From: an uncultured Lachnospiraceae bacterium
GTDB taxonomy: Bacteria > Bacillota > Clostridia > Lachnospirales > Lachnospiraceae
Assembly (NCBI GenBank): GCA_902779445.1
Contig: CACZBM010000002.1
Location: 124,001 to 188,000 of the forward strand
Direction of reading: 5' to 3'
DNA: 64,000 bases
Shown: positions 9,062 to 19,032 of the stretch, piece after piece
Numbering within the stretch: the stretch's first letter is position 1
How the letters are laid out: the number at the start of each line of letters is the position of its first letter
Notes under the pieces: generated by a model
Database searches by the model: none
Told to the model about the DNA's origin: nothing
What the model saw: only the letters and a program-made list of their open reading frames with translations
Translations under genes and position numbers: made by a program

Positions 9062-12000
9062 TTATTTTAAGGTTGAATTTGCTGTTTTACTTAGTGAGGA
9101 TGCCTTCGAAGCCTCAGGATCTTCTACAATGACATTACAGGTGTTCGTAACACCTCCGGCTGTCGTTCGAAGCGTTACCCGTCCGGTCTTTAGCGCATAT
9201 ACCTTACCGGTTGTGGGATCCACATATGCCACGTTGTCATTGGATGATTTCCATTCAACATACTTAAGCTTCGTACGTGAAAGTTTTAATTTCTTAGTCT
9301 TATTAATTTTGATCTCTAACTGCCTGGTCTTCAGCGTAGGCGGTTCAATATGAATTTTAGTTGTGATAGTCTGTCCATATACCTTAGCTTCCAGAGTGAC
9401 TTCACCGGCTGAAACCGCAGTTACCACACCGTTATTATCAACCTCGGCATATCCTGCTTTGTTTTGTGATATATCATCTTGAGGCGTAGTAATGATATTC
9501 CAGCTTACAATATCATATTTCTTAACTTTCTTTATCTTGATCTTCTTACTCTGTCCGGTCTTGAATATGTAGAACTTCTTCGCGAACATCGGAACTTCGC
9601 TGTAAAGTGTAGCTGTAACGGCTTTATTCTGATAATATGCCTTGATCTTACTTTTACCACGCCCTCGCACCTTAATGATTCCGGTCTTAGGATCGATGGT
9701 GGCCACAGAAGTCTTAGAGCTTTCCCATCTGTCTGGCAGGAACCCGCTTACCGTCAGGAAATCAGGAGCATTCAAAATGGTACTCGTATTATATGCATAC
9801 ATATTCTGAAGTTCCTGCTTAAGTACGAATACCCTTACCTTCACAGGATATTCGCTTCCATCGACCTTGTAAGCAGTGATCAGGGTCTCACCGACCTTCT
9901 TACCCTTAACGGCCTGCCCTTTCTTCTGGACGCTAACAATTTTCTTATCATAGGAGAACTTAAGCCCGGACTCTCTAAAGTACTGGGTTAGCGGAGCCTT
10001 TCCGCCCTTTAGCATCCTGATCCAGTAGATACTGTGGGTATTGTCTTCGTCCTCTTCCGTCCAGGTGATCCACTTGGCGTAGAGAGTCATCTCCTCTATA
10101 TCATCAGGAAGAGTATCTTTTTCAAAATCCCATTGCCTGGTAAAGGAAGTGTCCGTGTACCACCCCATAAACTTGTGATCCGTCCAGGTACTCATTTCAG
10201 GCTGAGGGATCGTTTTATTTATGGAAATAGAAACCTCGGTAATACTCGGTTCAGGTCCTCCCATCGAGTCATAGCGAACAGTAACCATAGGTTCCATGGG
10301 TTCGCCATTTGGCACAAACTTTGCGATAAAGCGATAATCCTTGGTCAGCTTCGTTTTTTTATCTACTAAATCCTCCGGTCTTTCATTAGTTTCCTCTTCA
10401 AACCAGCCGACAAAATCATACCCCCGGTGTCCCCACTCAACCGGAACAGGATCTTCAGGTAAAAATGACAACGTAGATCCGGGACTTAGAACGACTCCGT
10501 CATACCAGGCATATCCCTTTGTCTCCTCTATGGGTATAAGGAAATCCACCTGACATCCCTCCAGCCATTTTGCATAAAGCCACATATCCTCATTTATAGG
10601 CGTATCCGGTTTTACAATGGACGTCTCATCCTTTAATTCCTTATCTCTGTACCACCCGGCAAATTTCCAGTTTCCACTGACATCATAGGGAACTTCCAGA
10701 TCATATAAAAGCATATTCCCTGAAGTGATGTTCTTTTTAACTATTATATTTTTAAGGTGCTTATTAGCAGATTTATTTAAGTATTCCTCCGAATAAATAG
10801 CTTCATATCTTCTGTTGAGTGAAACCGTGCATAGCTTCTGCCATCCGGCATAGAATGTTACACCGTTTTTAATAACAGAACCCGGCACCGGCGAAGAATA
10901 TGGCTGTCCGGTACATGCTTTCGTAGGAAACCAACCCCTGAATACATATCCATCTCTGTACGGGATATCCCTTATTGAATAAGACTTACCCTCTTCAATT
11001 CCATAAGTGACTCCGTTTCTGGAAACAGGGGCGCTTCCATCATTATAATCAAGCCATATCGTCGCATATTGCTTATAATACGGATAATACTGCGGCTTAA
11101 GATCATCCGTCATTACCTTCTTTAAGTCAATACTATCTCCCTGCCCCATTTTGCCGGATCTCCAGCCAATGAATTTACATGAAGGATCACTGTTGTGATT
11201 ATTTTTCCAGTCTTCCTTCTGAAAATCATCGATCTGCTTTATTTTACCCGCACTCAGTGTCTCACTGGTCCTATAGTTTATCTCCAGTCTGTTTTCTTCA
11301 TTACTGTCATAAAAGGTAAGCTTCTCATAACTTTTATACAGGGCTGTCAGTGTTATATAACCGGTTTTTGGATCCTCCTCATCATCATCCTGAGGATACG
11401 ATTTAAATTTCTTAAATTTATAAGTATCCTTTGTTTCCCTGTTCGAATACTTCATGACCAAAGGATTCTTTGTATCTACTGTAATTATAGAATTATTATT
11501 AACAACCCATCCAAGAAACTCCTTTTCCGGATCTTTCGGGGTGGGGTCATCAGGCCACTCATTTAAGGGCAATGCTTTATTTGTAGAGATTAGCCGGCGT
11601 TCCTCGTAGTAATATTCACCCTCATTATCTATAAAACCACCGAGATTACTGTCAGCGTCATAAATAATGTCATACATGGGATCCCAGATGGCAACGACCG
11701 GAATATAATCTCTTCTGATAGCTTTATTTTCATCAAAATCATCATCAGAAAAAAGCCATTTCTTAAATCTGTAGTACCTTTTATTCTCTTTTGTCAGATC
11801 ATAAATGGTATCTTTAATACTTCCACCGCACTGAACAGTGATAGGCGCTAGTGATTCTACCGTAGATGGTTTTATTTTGGTCTTAAACGTCAGAACGTTA
11901 TGGTTATACGGAATAGGAATCAGTTTAGAGTATGCCTTGGGTGTAACCTCCAGCGGAGTCCAGGAAGGTTCTTTAATATCCTCTTTTTTAGTTTCTTCCG

Positions 12001-13228
12001 GATGTACAGAATAATAGAAAATGTACTCGAGCATGGTATCAACATCCACGTCTTCTTTTCTAAGATCAGCATCATTCCCGTTAAGAGTGGAGGATCCTCC
12101 AAAACAGTCATATTCAACCTGCTCCAGACTGTCAGGCATATAGATCCTTAAAAGGTTATTGTTGCCTCCAAAGGCTGCAGAACCTATTTTAGTGAGATTT
12201 GAACTAATAGATACTTTGCTTGGTGTATCACTGTACGTTCTATCTCCCAAAACATACGAAGTAATATGTGAACATCCATAAAAAGCCAGGTCTCCGATCT
12301 CCCTGACACTGGCAGGGATCACGGCTTCTCCCGAAAGACGTGAAACATTGTAGCAAGCATAATCACTGATAATTGTTGTATTAGGATCGATCTTTAGTTT
12401 TGTACCGCCCTTAAACGGCATATACAATAATTCTAAACTGCCATCTGCATTAATCTGATATAAAGCATCATCTAAAGATGTTGTATACTTGCTATTATCT
12501 TTACATTGAAAAGATGTTATCGACGAGCAGCCGATAAAGGCTCCGGGTCGGATATCATTAACTGAGGCAGAAATAGTGATCGTTTCAAGAGCCGTACAAT
12601 CCTTAAATGCATATTTTCCAATCCTTGTAACGTTTTCATGTATAACAACTGACGAAAACTCATTTTTAAAATACTTGTGCCAGGCGCTCATGCTATCCGG
12701 GGCATAATCGCGCATTTCACCGGGGTATGGAGCATAGCTTATCACGTTAGCACTTATCTCAAGCCAGGTAGATACAGCATTTTTACTGATCATCCATTGG
12801 ATACCTTCATCAGGATACCAGACTCCGTAAACCGGATCTTCATCCTCTGATCCGGCTCCTAAAAGAGCTGTCCCTCTGATTCCTGATATATTAGATCCGA
12901 CTCTGCTTACAGCCATACTCTGTCCGATCAAACTGTCTACTTCAGGATCATCGGTATCTACTTCGTAAACTTCTCCGGTGTCTGATCCTGTATCTTCACC
13001 CTGAGAAACAGGATCTTCAGTTTCTTCGTTACCGGTATCAATGTCTAGATCAGTATCTTCATCCCGATAAATGGTATTTACCGTTTCTTCATTATCTATA
13101 TTTTCGCTGTTTTCCTGACTGCCTTCAACTTCACTCACTTCAGATGCAAATGAAGAAAAGCAGTTCATAAACATCATTAAAACTGCTAAAATAAACGCCG
13201 CTCTTCTCTTAAGACTCCGCTTTCTCAT
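9062..13228 (-). CDS. Large secreted protein: LRR_5 repeats, InlB-type B-repeats and Ig-like (BIG2) domains
   Basis: 1388 aa. Signal peptide at residues 1-29 (AAFILAVLMMFMNCFSSFASE), then an acidic low-complexity spacer to about residue 110. Residues about 190-395 are BspA-type leucine-rich repeats (IGKYAFKDCTALETITI, IGDLAFYGCSHITSY). Residues about 540-1060 hold several Listeria-Bacteroides B-repeats (YVFRGWFPT, WKFAGWYRD, HKFMGWYTD, LYAKW). The C-terminal third resembles BIG2 Ig-like repeats (SSNDNVAYVDPTTGKVYALKTGRVTL). No LPXTG motif or C-terminal membrane segment, so it is probably released or held by another protein. Last gene of a three-gene surface operon; adhesion or substrate binding is inferred. 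Confidence 0.88.
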   Translation of the reverse strand: MRKRSLKRRAAFILAVLMMFMNCFSSFASEVSEVEGSQENSENIDNEETVNTIYRDEDTDLDIDTGNEETEDPVSQGEDTGSDTGEVYEVDTDDPEVDSLIGQSMAVSRVGSNISGIRGTALLGAGSEDEDPVYGVWYPDEGIQWMISKNAVSTWLEISANVISYAPYPGEMRDYAPDSMSAWHKYFKNEFSSVVIHENVTRIGKYAFKDCTALETITISASVNDIRPGAFIGCSSITSFQCKDNSKYTTSLDDALYQINADGSLELLYMPFKGGTKLKIDPNTTIISDYACYNVSRLSGEAVIPASVREIGDLAFYGCSHITSYVLGDRTYSDTPSKVSISSNLTKIGSAAFGGNNNLLRIYMPDSLEQVEYDCFGGSSTLNGNDADLRKEDVDVDTMLEYIFYYSVHPEETKKEDIKEPSWTPLEVTPKAYSKLIPIPYNHNVLTFKTKIKPSTVESLAPITVQCGGSIKDTIYDLTKENKRYYRFKKWLFSDDDFDENKAIRRDYIPVVAIWDPMYDIIYDADSNLGGFIDNEGEYYYEERRLISTNKALPLNEWPDDPTPKDPEKEFLGWVVNNNSIITVDTKNPLVMKYSNRETKDTYKFKKFKSYPQDDDEEDPKTGYITLTALYKSYEKLTFYDSNEENRLEINYRTSETLSAGKIKQIDDFQKEDWKNNHNSDPSCKFIGWRSGKMGQGDSIDLKKVMTDDLKPQYYPYYKQYATIWLDYNDGSAPVSRNGVTYGIEEGKSYSIRDIPYRDGYVFRGWFPTKACTGQPYSSPVPGSVIKNGVTFYAGWQKLCTVSLNRRYEAIYSEEYLNKSANKHLKNIIVKKNITSGNMLLYDLEVPYDVSGNWKFAGWYRDKELKDETSIVKPDTPINEDMWLYAKWLEGCQVDFLIPIEETKGYAWYDGVVLSPGSTLSFLPEDPVPVEWGHRGYDFVGWFEEETNERPEDLVDKKTKLTKDYRFIAKFVPNGEPMEPMVTVRYDSMGGPEPSITEVSISINKTIPQPEMSTWTDHKFMGWYTDTSFTRQWDFEKDTLPDDIEEMTLYAKWITWTEEDEDNTHSIYWIRMLKGGKAPLTQYFRESGLKFSYDKKIVSVQKKGQAVKGKKVGETLITAYKVDGSEYPVKVRVFVLKQELQNMYAYNTSTILNAPDFLTVSGFLPDRWESSKTSVATIDPKTGIIKVRGRGKSKIKAYYQNKAVTATLYSEVPMFAKKFYIFKTGQSKKIKIKKVKKYDIVSWNIITTPQDDISQNKAGYAEVDNNGVVTAVSAGEVTLEAKVYGQTITTKIHIEPPTLKTRQLEIKINKTKKLKLSRTKLKYVEWKSSNDNVAYVDPTTGKVYALKTGRVTLRTTAGGVTNTCNVIVEDPEASKASSLSKTANSTLK

Positions 13229-13253
13229 AATATCCGCCTCATCTTTCGTAGAA

Positions 13254-14381
13254 TCATTTTCCTGTAGGAATGATATATGTCTTTCCTCCGACTATCTTCC
13301 CCGTTCCATATAGGTTCGGGTCAGAAGTATCTATTTCCTTATATGGTGCTCTCGTACCCCAGGGAGTACTGAAAACGACTTCTCCTCCATTGGACACGTT
13401 GTTATCGTCACCGCCCGACGATCCGTCTTCCTCATCCGACTCTGTGTCAGATTTAGAGTTTCCGGTCTCTTTACCGGCTGACGAAGGAGGTCCTGTATTA
13501 TCGCTGTCATAGACTGCGCTGTCTAAGTACTCCATCTTCTCGCTGACACCTGAAAAAGCACTGTCAGCTATATAGTTTATCTTTCCCTCTGCCGCTATGG
13601 TCTTTAATCTCTTACAATCCCTGAAAGCATACTCCTGTATGGACTTAACGGAATTTGGAAGATATACATATTCAAGTCCCGTAGCATTAGTAAATGCAAA
13701 GGGTGTGATACTCGTAACCTGATTTGAAACCCTTACAGATTTAAGGTTCTCAGCTCCCCAAAATGCATATGGCGAAATGCTCTTTACCGTAAATGGCATT
13801 TCATAGCTCTCTCCCTGTCTGCCGGGGATAACTTCCACGAGTTTAGTGGAGTTTCTGTTATATATTACGTTGTCATTTATAAAATAGTCAGTATTAAGGC
13901 TGTCGATCGTAACGAGATATAGCGAGGTATCACCTGCAAAAACCCCGTTTCCGAGATTCTTAAGGGACCGCGGGAGATTGATCTTACTCATGCTCGTACA
14001 CATGGCAAAAGTACTGTCTTTTATATCCCTTGTACCCTCGTCTATGATCACTTCTCTTAAGTGATCGCATCCGTAGAAGGCTTTGTCGCCTATTATCTCT
14101 ACATTTCCGGTAATATACAGGCGCTCCAGGTTTTTCGCACCCATAAATGCCTGATCGCCGATGGCCCGCACATTTTGTGGTATGCCTACCTCTGTTGCAC
14201 CATCTCTTGTATTATATCGGACAAGAACCCCGTTTCCATTAATCTCCATTGAAGAGCCGGCATGAGCATTAAAAGGCCTTACAAATACGATAGTTAAGGC
14301 GATTATAGCGATCAATCCACAGGAGATAAGCCCTAAAAGTTTATAAAAATTTAACAATTTATTCTTATGCTTTTGCGGCAT
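13254..14381 (-). CDS. BspA-type leucine-rich repeat surface protein, membrane-anchored
   Basis: 375 aa. An uncleaved anchor or signal segment at residues about 15-37 (LLGLISCGLIAIIALTIVFV) is followed by BspA-like LRR_5 repeats to about residue 290 (IGDQAFMGAKNLERLYITG, IGDKAFYGCDHLREVII, ISPYAFWGAENLKSV). After that comes a Ser/Gly/Asp-rich spacer and a short basic tail. Its start lies inside the 3' end of the 1432-aa gene (17-bp overlap), so the two are translationally coupled. Probably a cell-surface partner of its neighbours; ligand unknown. Confidence 0.85.
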   Translation of the reverse strand: MPQKHKNKLLNFYKLLGLISCGLIAIIALTIVFVRPFNAHAGSSMEINGNGVLVRYNTRDGATEVGIPQNVRAIGDQAFMGAKNLERLYITGNVEIIGDKAFYGCDHLREVIIDEGTRDIKDSTFAMCTSMSKINLPRSLKNLGNGVFAGDTSLYLVTIDSLNTDYFINDNVIYNRNSTKLVEVIPGRQGESYEMPFTVKSISPYAFWGAENLKSVRVSNQVTSITPFAFTNATGLEYVYLPNSVKSIQEYAFRDCKRLKTIAAEGKINYIADSAFSGVSEKMEYLDSAVYDSDNTGPPSSAGKETGNSKSDTESDEEDGSSGGDDNNVSNGGEVVFSTPWGTRAPYKEIDTSDPNLYGTGKIVGGKTYIIPTGK

Positions 14382-17300
14382 GTGGCACCGGATCTTTCTT
14401 TAAGAATAAGAAAAGTGAAAGTGCAGCAAGTCCGATCGCAATAACCCACTTAGGACTTATTGGATCACCTGTCTTAGGTGTATTATCAAGTCCTCCTGCT
14501 GACAGATTATTCGTATCCACATAGAACCCATAAGGCGAGAAATGGGTTGCCGTAAATGTAGCGCATGGCGCACCATCTATCATTGAGTATCTGGTTGAAA
14601 GATTCTCAAGGTTTCCACCGTGGTCTACAGCTGCAACCTTATTATTTCCTCCATAAAGCGCCAGTTCTTCAGGGATCGGAACTGTAAGAGTAACAGCTAT
14701 TCCCTGAGGATCTTCTATCTTATGCTCACCTGTTGAGTCATAGAGACTTATATCCATTGCGAACTGCCTGTAACTTGAAAGGTCTCCATACTTTTCAGAG
14801 AGTGCCCTGTTAAACTCAGCATCTGCTTCAGCGGTCTTAGTGATCTTAATTACATAATTATCAGTTGTACCTTCGATCGTACCTGAAGCATCTCCTAAAC
14901 CGGAATTTCCTGTGTCTACAGGAATTGCCCTTCCCGATGATCCGGGACTCTGGTTTCCGGGTGAAGAGTTTCCGCTGGTACTTGAGCTTCCAGAACTTGA
15001 AGATCCTGAGCTTGACGCAGATGAACTGGAGCTCGATGTACTTGAACTGGACTTCGAAGTACTGGAAGTACTCTTGGAAGTAGATGATGTAGTCTTCAAA
15101 ATAGAGAACTTCCCGGAATTATCTCCAAAGTACTTGCCTATTCCTTCTACATATGCTTTTGCGGTATTCTTACCCTTCTTTACATTATTTTCGTATCTGG
15201 TAACAACATAGTCAGTTCCGGCAACAAGTTCTGCTTCAGTTTCATAGTCAAACACATGAACAGCAGGCTGAACGAGCTGTCCGGTGTAAGCACCGTTTTC
15301 AACTTCAAGAGGGCATTCTGCAATGTTCTTCTTAATGCTGTATGTTACTTCCTGCGAATCAGCCTCAACATAGTTATTTATACCAAGAACTGTGGCTTTT
15401 GCGGTCTCAACCCCGGGATAATAGTTATTCTCATATTTTACATAGTAATCTTTATTCTCTTTAAGGATAGTAAGCGGATCTTTAACAAGCCTGACTGTCA
15501 GGTTGGGCTCAATGGCGCTTGCCGTATACTCAAATATGTCAGGATTCAGATCATCTATATAAAATGCATTTCCGGAAATGGAGGATCCTCCACCACCGCC
15601 TTCGCCGCCTCCGCCGCCGCCTTCTTTTTTCTTGATCGGATATTTTCCGGTAACACTACTGTTTGCACTATAATTATTACCGTTTCCATAAACCTTGAAC
15701 ACGGCACCCTCAGCATCGGCATTAGTCTGATTGACGGTAATAGTCCATCCGTTATCTTTTTGCTGATATTCACCGGGATCTATTATTGCTCCGCTGCTTC
15801 TCTCCACGACTGCAAATTCACCGGATTCCGGATTGGCTGAATTAACTCCTTTAAGAGTAACCTTTCGTTCCGTGCCGTCAAAGATCAGGTCAGGTCCATA
15901 TATGATCACATAATCATTATCATCAAAGTCTTTACTTGAAGGTGAGGATTTTCCACCCCATTCCAATCCATCTTTCTTTTTGGAGTCACTCCCCTCACAA
16001 AGCTGATATGTTGTATTATCCTTTTCGGTCGTCCCATCAGGTATCGGACTGGTAAACCAGTATTCCACACTGCCTTTCTGATTACCTACAAATTGTGATT
16101 CTGTTCCATAATCGATCTTGGGATTATTTACGCGCACATTAATCTTGTGAACTCCGTCTTCTTTATTGTCATCAGAAGTGGAACCCGCATTTGAAAAAAC
16201 AGCTTCCCCAAGGCTTTTTACAGAGGCGCCGATAGTTATCTTATCTACGTTCGTATTCTCCGCAAAAGCTTCTGTCGGAAGATATGTAAGATTTGTGGCT
16301 TCCGAGGTATCTATTGATTTGATATTCTTATTTCCATAAAACGCTTTCGGTCTTATTTCTGTAACTTTACTGTCAACACTGTATCTGACAATATTATCCC
16401 CTGTATAGCCCAATAATGATTCATAGATCTTTGTACCTGAAGAACCCTTTGAATCAGGTCCGTAAACTATACCGTTTTCGCAGCTATATAAAGATGACCC
16501 TGAAAAATCAATGTACTCCAGACTGTTACATCCATAAAAAGGAGGATTTTCTACAGGTGCACCGTTTTTATCATCAGATCCGAATCTCTGCAAGGATTGA
16601 GGCAGGATAACTTCTTCCAGATTGACACAACCTTCAAATAATGAATCCGGCACTTCCTGTAAACCGTGCAGTACGCCATTTCTATCTGTTTCAGCTTCGG
16701 CCTTAAATGATTTCAATTCCTGCTTACGCTGGATCGCAACCCCGCCGCCGATCTTATCCACACCTGAAGGAATAGTCAGTTTATCAGCCACAGATATGAC
16801 AGAATAACTGTCTAAAGTAGCAACACCGCCCTTTGAATAGTCTTTCCCCGAAAGATTCTTTACTACCAGCTGATATCCTGCGTTCTGCGAATCATAATTC
16901 TTAAACGGAATATAAATACTTGGATTCAAACCTGTCTGTTCCGGGATTTTATGATCCATGCAGTAAGTGAAAAGATCATTATCTGCAGAAATAATGCCTT
17001 CTACCGTAAGTCCCGCATTTTTCGGAAGCGTATTTTCTTCGTCTGAAACATCATCGAACACAGCAGGCGCAATGATCGTTTGCAGGTTATCAAAATAGCG
17101 CAATGCCTGAGGTCCTATCTTTGTACACTGGTCAGAAAGAATAAGTGTCACATAATTGACCGGACCTAGAGACGGATCGATGATCGGTCCGTCTATCCCG
17201 ACACTCGTGATCTTCTCACCCTTATCATTTACGCTGAGATCCAGGACACCACCTGCACCTGTATGTTTGGTTTGATCTACCCTTTCCACATTTGTTCCGG

Positions 17301-18663
17301 TATATGAAATACCGTCAACTTCGGAAGATCCGCCGCCTCCGCCGCCTCCAAGGTCCACAAAACTTATCCCGTTTCTGTCCGCCTGGTCATAAATCTGCGA
17401 TGTACTGTCTGTTCCACTGGAGTTCTTGAAATATTTAAAGGCATGAACCTCCATGTTGTGATTGGGAAAGATAAAATCTGCACCGACCTGGCAATCCTTG
17501 GTTCTGGACTTATATCCGCTGCCTCTGCCGTCATTATTGATGAGGGTAAGCTTCTGAAGCCCGAGGCATGTGGAAATAAGATTATTATCAAGTGACGCTA
17601 CATTATGATGAATATATAGATCTGAAAGAGCTTTACAATTATAAAAAACAGTGCTTGGCTGCCCTCCAAAGGTTAATTCCTTTTCATTATTGTCTCCGGA
17701 ATACTCAGGAAGCTCTATCTGTTTTAATTGCTGGCAGTCATAGAACAGGTTATTGTTTATCTTTGTGACCTTACAGCTATTAAGTCCCGTAACTGTCGTC
17801 AGATTCTCACATTCCTGAAAAACACCTTCTCCCAGTACATTCACATTGGATGGAATGTTGATGGAAGAAATGTTAGTGTACGCAAACGCATAATCAGCTA
17901 TTTCTTCAACATTGTCAGGCAATACAATATCTGATTGCAGGTTTTTGCACGCATAAAATGCATATTCACCGATCTTCTTTATTGTTCCGTTGAAGGTTAT
18001 TTTCTTCACTTCGGAATTTCTGAACATGTAGTCTTCCAGCTTGTCAAGACTGGCATCGATCACAACTTCACTGATAGATCCGGTATCTTCAAAGCAGTAT
18101 CTTCCGATCTTCTCCACACTGGAAGGGATCTGCACAAATTGCAGTGAAGAACATCCTTTGAAAACAGAATCCTTTATCTCCTTTAAGCTGGAAGGAAGAT
18201 TCCTGACATTTTCAAGTCCCTGATTATCCTTAAAACATCCGTCCTCTAATACTTCCACGGAACTGCCGGCAAAATCTATCGTTCTTAATGCATATGAGCT
18301 TCCGGTCTCATCTGTTGCATCCAGGCTGTCTATCCTGTAAACAGAATAGCTTTCATCTGGTTTATTATTATTATATACAGTTCCGGGTATTTTAATCTCT
18401 GATATATCGGATTTATACTCATACTTTCCTGTCCATGCTTCGTACCCCTTGATAACAGCCACATTATTATGTGTTTCAGGATGTTCGATCGTCGAAAATG
18501 AAAATGTAACCCCCTGTTCTTCATCCGTATAGAATTTATCTCCCGCAGCAGCCTCTAATTTTGGCGCAGGAACAGCCGCCACGATTATGGCGGTTATCAT
18601 TAAGAGGCTGGCTATTGTCCGCCTCACTGTTTTCTTAAGTCTGAGTTTCTTTTTCTTTGCCAT
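14365..18663 (-). CDS. Giant LRR surface protein with sortase-type C-terminal signal
   Basis: 1432 aa. Signal peptide at residues 1-40 (basic KKKKLRLKKTVRR, then hydrophobic, then LEAAAGD). Two blocks of BspA-type LRR_5 repeats (about 100-420 and 500-880) are separated by a Gly-rich linker (about 438-445); another Gly-rich linker lies near 1015-1025. Residues about 920-1180 look like tandem Ig-like modules (GTDYVVTRYENNVKKGKNTAKA). A Ser/Thr-only linker follows (about 1190-1235). The tail has TPKTGD (about 1394), hydrophobic VIAIGLAALSLFLFL and a short basic end: a cell-wall sorting signal with Thr in place of the usual Leu. First gene of the surface operon. Confidence 0.9.
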   Translation of the reverse strand: MAKKKKLRLKKTVRRTIASLLMITAIIVAAVPAPKLEAAAGDKFYTDEEQGVTFSFSTIEHPETHNNVAVIKGYEAWTGKYEYKSDISEIKIPGTVYNNNKPDESYSVYRIDSLDATDETGSSYALRTIDFAGSSVEVLEDGCFKDNQGLENVRNLPSSLKEIKDSVFKGCSSLQFVQIPSSVEKIGRYCFEDTGSISEVVIDASLDKLEDYMFRNSEVKKITFNGTIKKIGEYAFYACKNLQSDIVLPDNVEEIADYAFAYTNISSINIPSNVNVLGEGVFQECENLTTVTGLNSCKVTKINNNLFYDCQQLKQIELPEYSGDNNEKELTFGGQPSTVFYNCKALSDLYIHHNVASLDNNLISTCLGLQKLTLINNDGRGSGYKSRTKDCQVGADFIFPNHNMEVHAFKYFKNSSGTDSTSQIYDQADRNGISFVDLGGGGGGGSSEVDGISYTGTNVERVDQTKHTGAGGVLDLSVNDKGEKITSVGIDGPIIDPSLGPVNYVTLILSDQCTKIGPQALRYFDNLQTIIAPAVFDDVSDEENTLPKNAGLTVEGIISADNDLFTYCMDHKIPEQTGLNPSIYIPFKNYDSQNAGYQLVVKNLSGKDYSKGGVATLDSYSVISVADKLTIPSGVDKIGGGVAIQRKQELKSFKAEAETDRNGVLHGLQEVPDSLFEGCVNLEEVILPQSLQRFGSDDKNGAPVENPPFYGCNSLEYIDFSGSSLYSCENGIVYGPDSKGSSGTKIYESLLGYTGDNIVRYSVDSKVTEIRPKAFYGNKNIKSIDTSEATNLTYLPTEAFAENTNVDKITIGASVKSLGEAVFSNAGSTSDDNKEDGVHKINVRVNNPKIDYGTESQFVGNQKGSVEYWFTSPIPDGTTEKDNTTYQLCEGSDSKKKDGLEWGGKSSPSSKDFDDNDYVIIYGPDLIFDGTERKVTLKGVNSANPESGEFAVVERSSGAIIDPGEYQQKDNGWTITVNQTNADAEGAVFKVYGNGNNYSANSSVTGKYPIKKKEGGGGGGEGGGGGSSISGNAFYIDDLNPDIFEYTASAIEPNLTVRLVKDPLTILKENKDYYVKYENNYYPGVETAKATVLGINNYVEADSQEVTYSIKKNIAECPLEVENGAYTGQLVQPAVHVFDYETEAELVAGTDYVVTRYENNVKKGKNTAKAYVEGIGKYFGDNSGKFSILKTTSSTSKSTSSTSKSSSSTSSSSSSASSSGSSSSGSSSTSGNSSPGNQSPGSSGRAIPVDTGNSGLGDASGTIEGTTDNYVIKITKTAEADAEFNRALSEKYGDLSSYRQFAMDISLYDSTGEHKIEDPQGIAVTLTVPIPEELALYGGNNKVAAVDHGGNLENLSTRYSMIDGAPCATFTATHFSPYGFYVDTNNLSAGGLDNTPKTGDPISPKWVIAIGLAALSLFLFLKKDPVPHAAKA

Positions 18664-18902
18664 TTCCCGGTACCTCTGATACTCTCCTTGATCCCTCAGA
18701 TTTTTTATGCTCTCCTGATGGCTTCTTACTTTGAAGGATAAAAATCTATGTTATGCAGCGTAATATAATTCAATATCTTGTATGTAATAAATACAAATAG
18801 GCATAGTTATAGTATATCTCATTTAAACAATTATCGGCATTTTTTTAGAATTATTTAGCTTTGTATTCAATTTTGTGCAAAAATATATCACCAGATCAGT
18901 AA
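18664..18902. other. AT-rich region upstream of the surface operon
   Basis: About 240 bp, strongly AT-rich. It must hold the promoter of the minus-strand surface operon; weak candidates (a TTGCAC...TAAATA pair near 18855-18885) are not convincing. I see no riboswitch core, gene or repeat here. Confidence 0.4.
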
Positions 18903-18934
18903 ATAAGCCACTTACCGGGTAGTAAGTGGCTTAA
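18903..18934 (-). terminator. Terminator downstream of hypB
   Basis: Minus strand AAGCCACTTACTA-CCC-GGTAAGTGGCTT, an 11-bp stem followed by ATTTA. The T run is short, so strength is uncertain; the stem also reads on the plus strand. Confidence 0.6.
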
Positions 18935-18936
18935 GA

Positions 18937-19032
18937 TCACGCTATTTCACCATGTTCTGCATTGTATATGATATCTTTTTCCCATTCCGGTTCTTCATAT
19001 ACCTTACCCCTATATTCATCCTCTCTTTTCAA
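18937..19032 (-). CDS. Possible 31-residue acidic protein overlapping the end of hypB
   Basis: A TTG start inside the last codons of hypB opens a frame ending TGA just before the terminator. The translation is acidic and protein-like (REDEYRGKVYEEPEWEKD, then IIYNAEHGEIA). There is no clear ribosome site, but coupling with hypB would be possible. Alternatives are a chance frame or the remnant of a longer gene. No family recognised. Confidence 0.3.
   Translation of the reverse strand: MKREDEYRGKVYEEPEWEKDIIYNAEHGEIA

Noticed and set aside
9479..9991. Long plus-strand open frames inside the 1388-aa surface protein gene
   Set aside because: No ribosome site, odd composition, and the minus-strand frame has clear domains.
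18664..18902. Possible c-di-GMP or other riboswitch before the surface operon
   Set aside because: I looked for the conserved cores and saw only AT-rich DNA without them.
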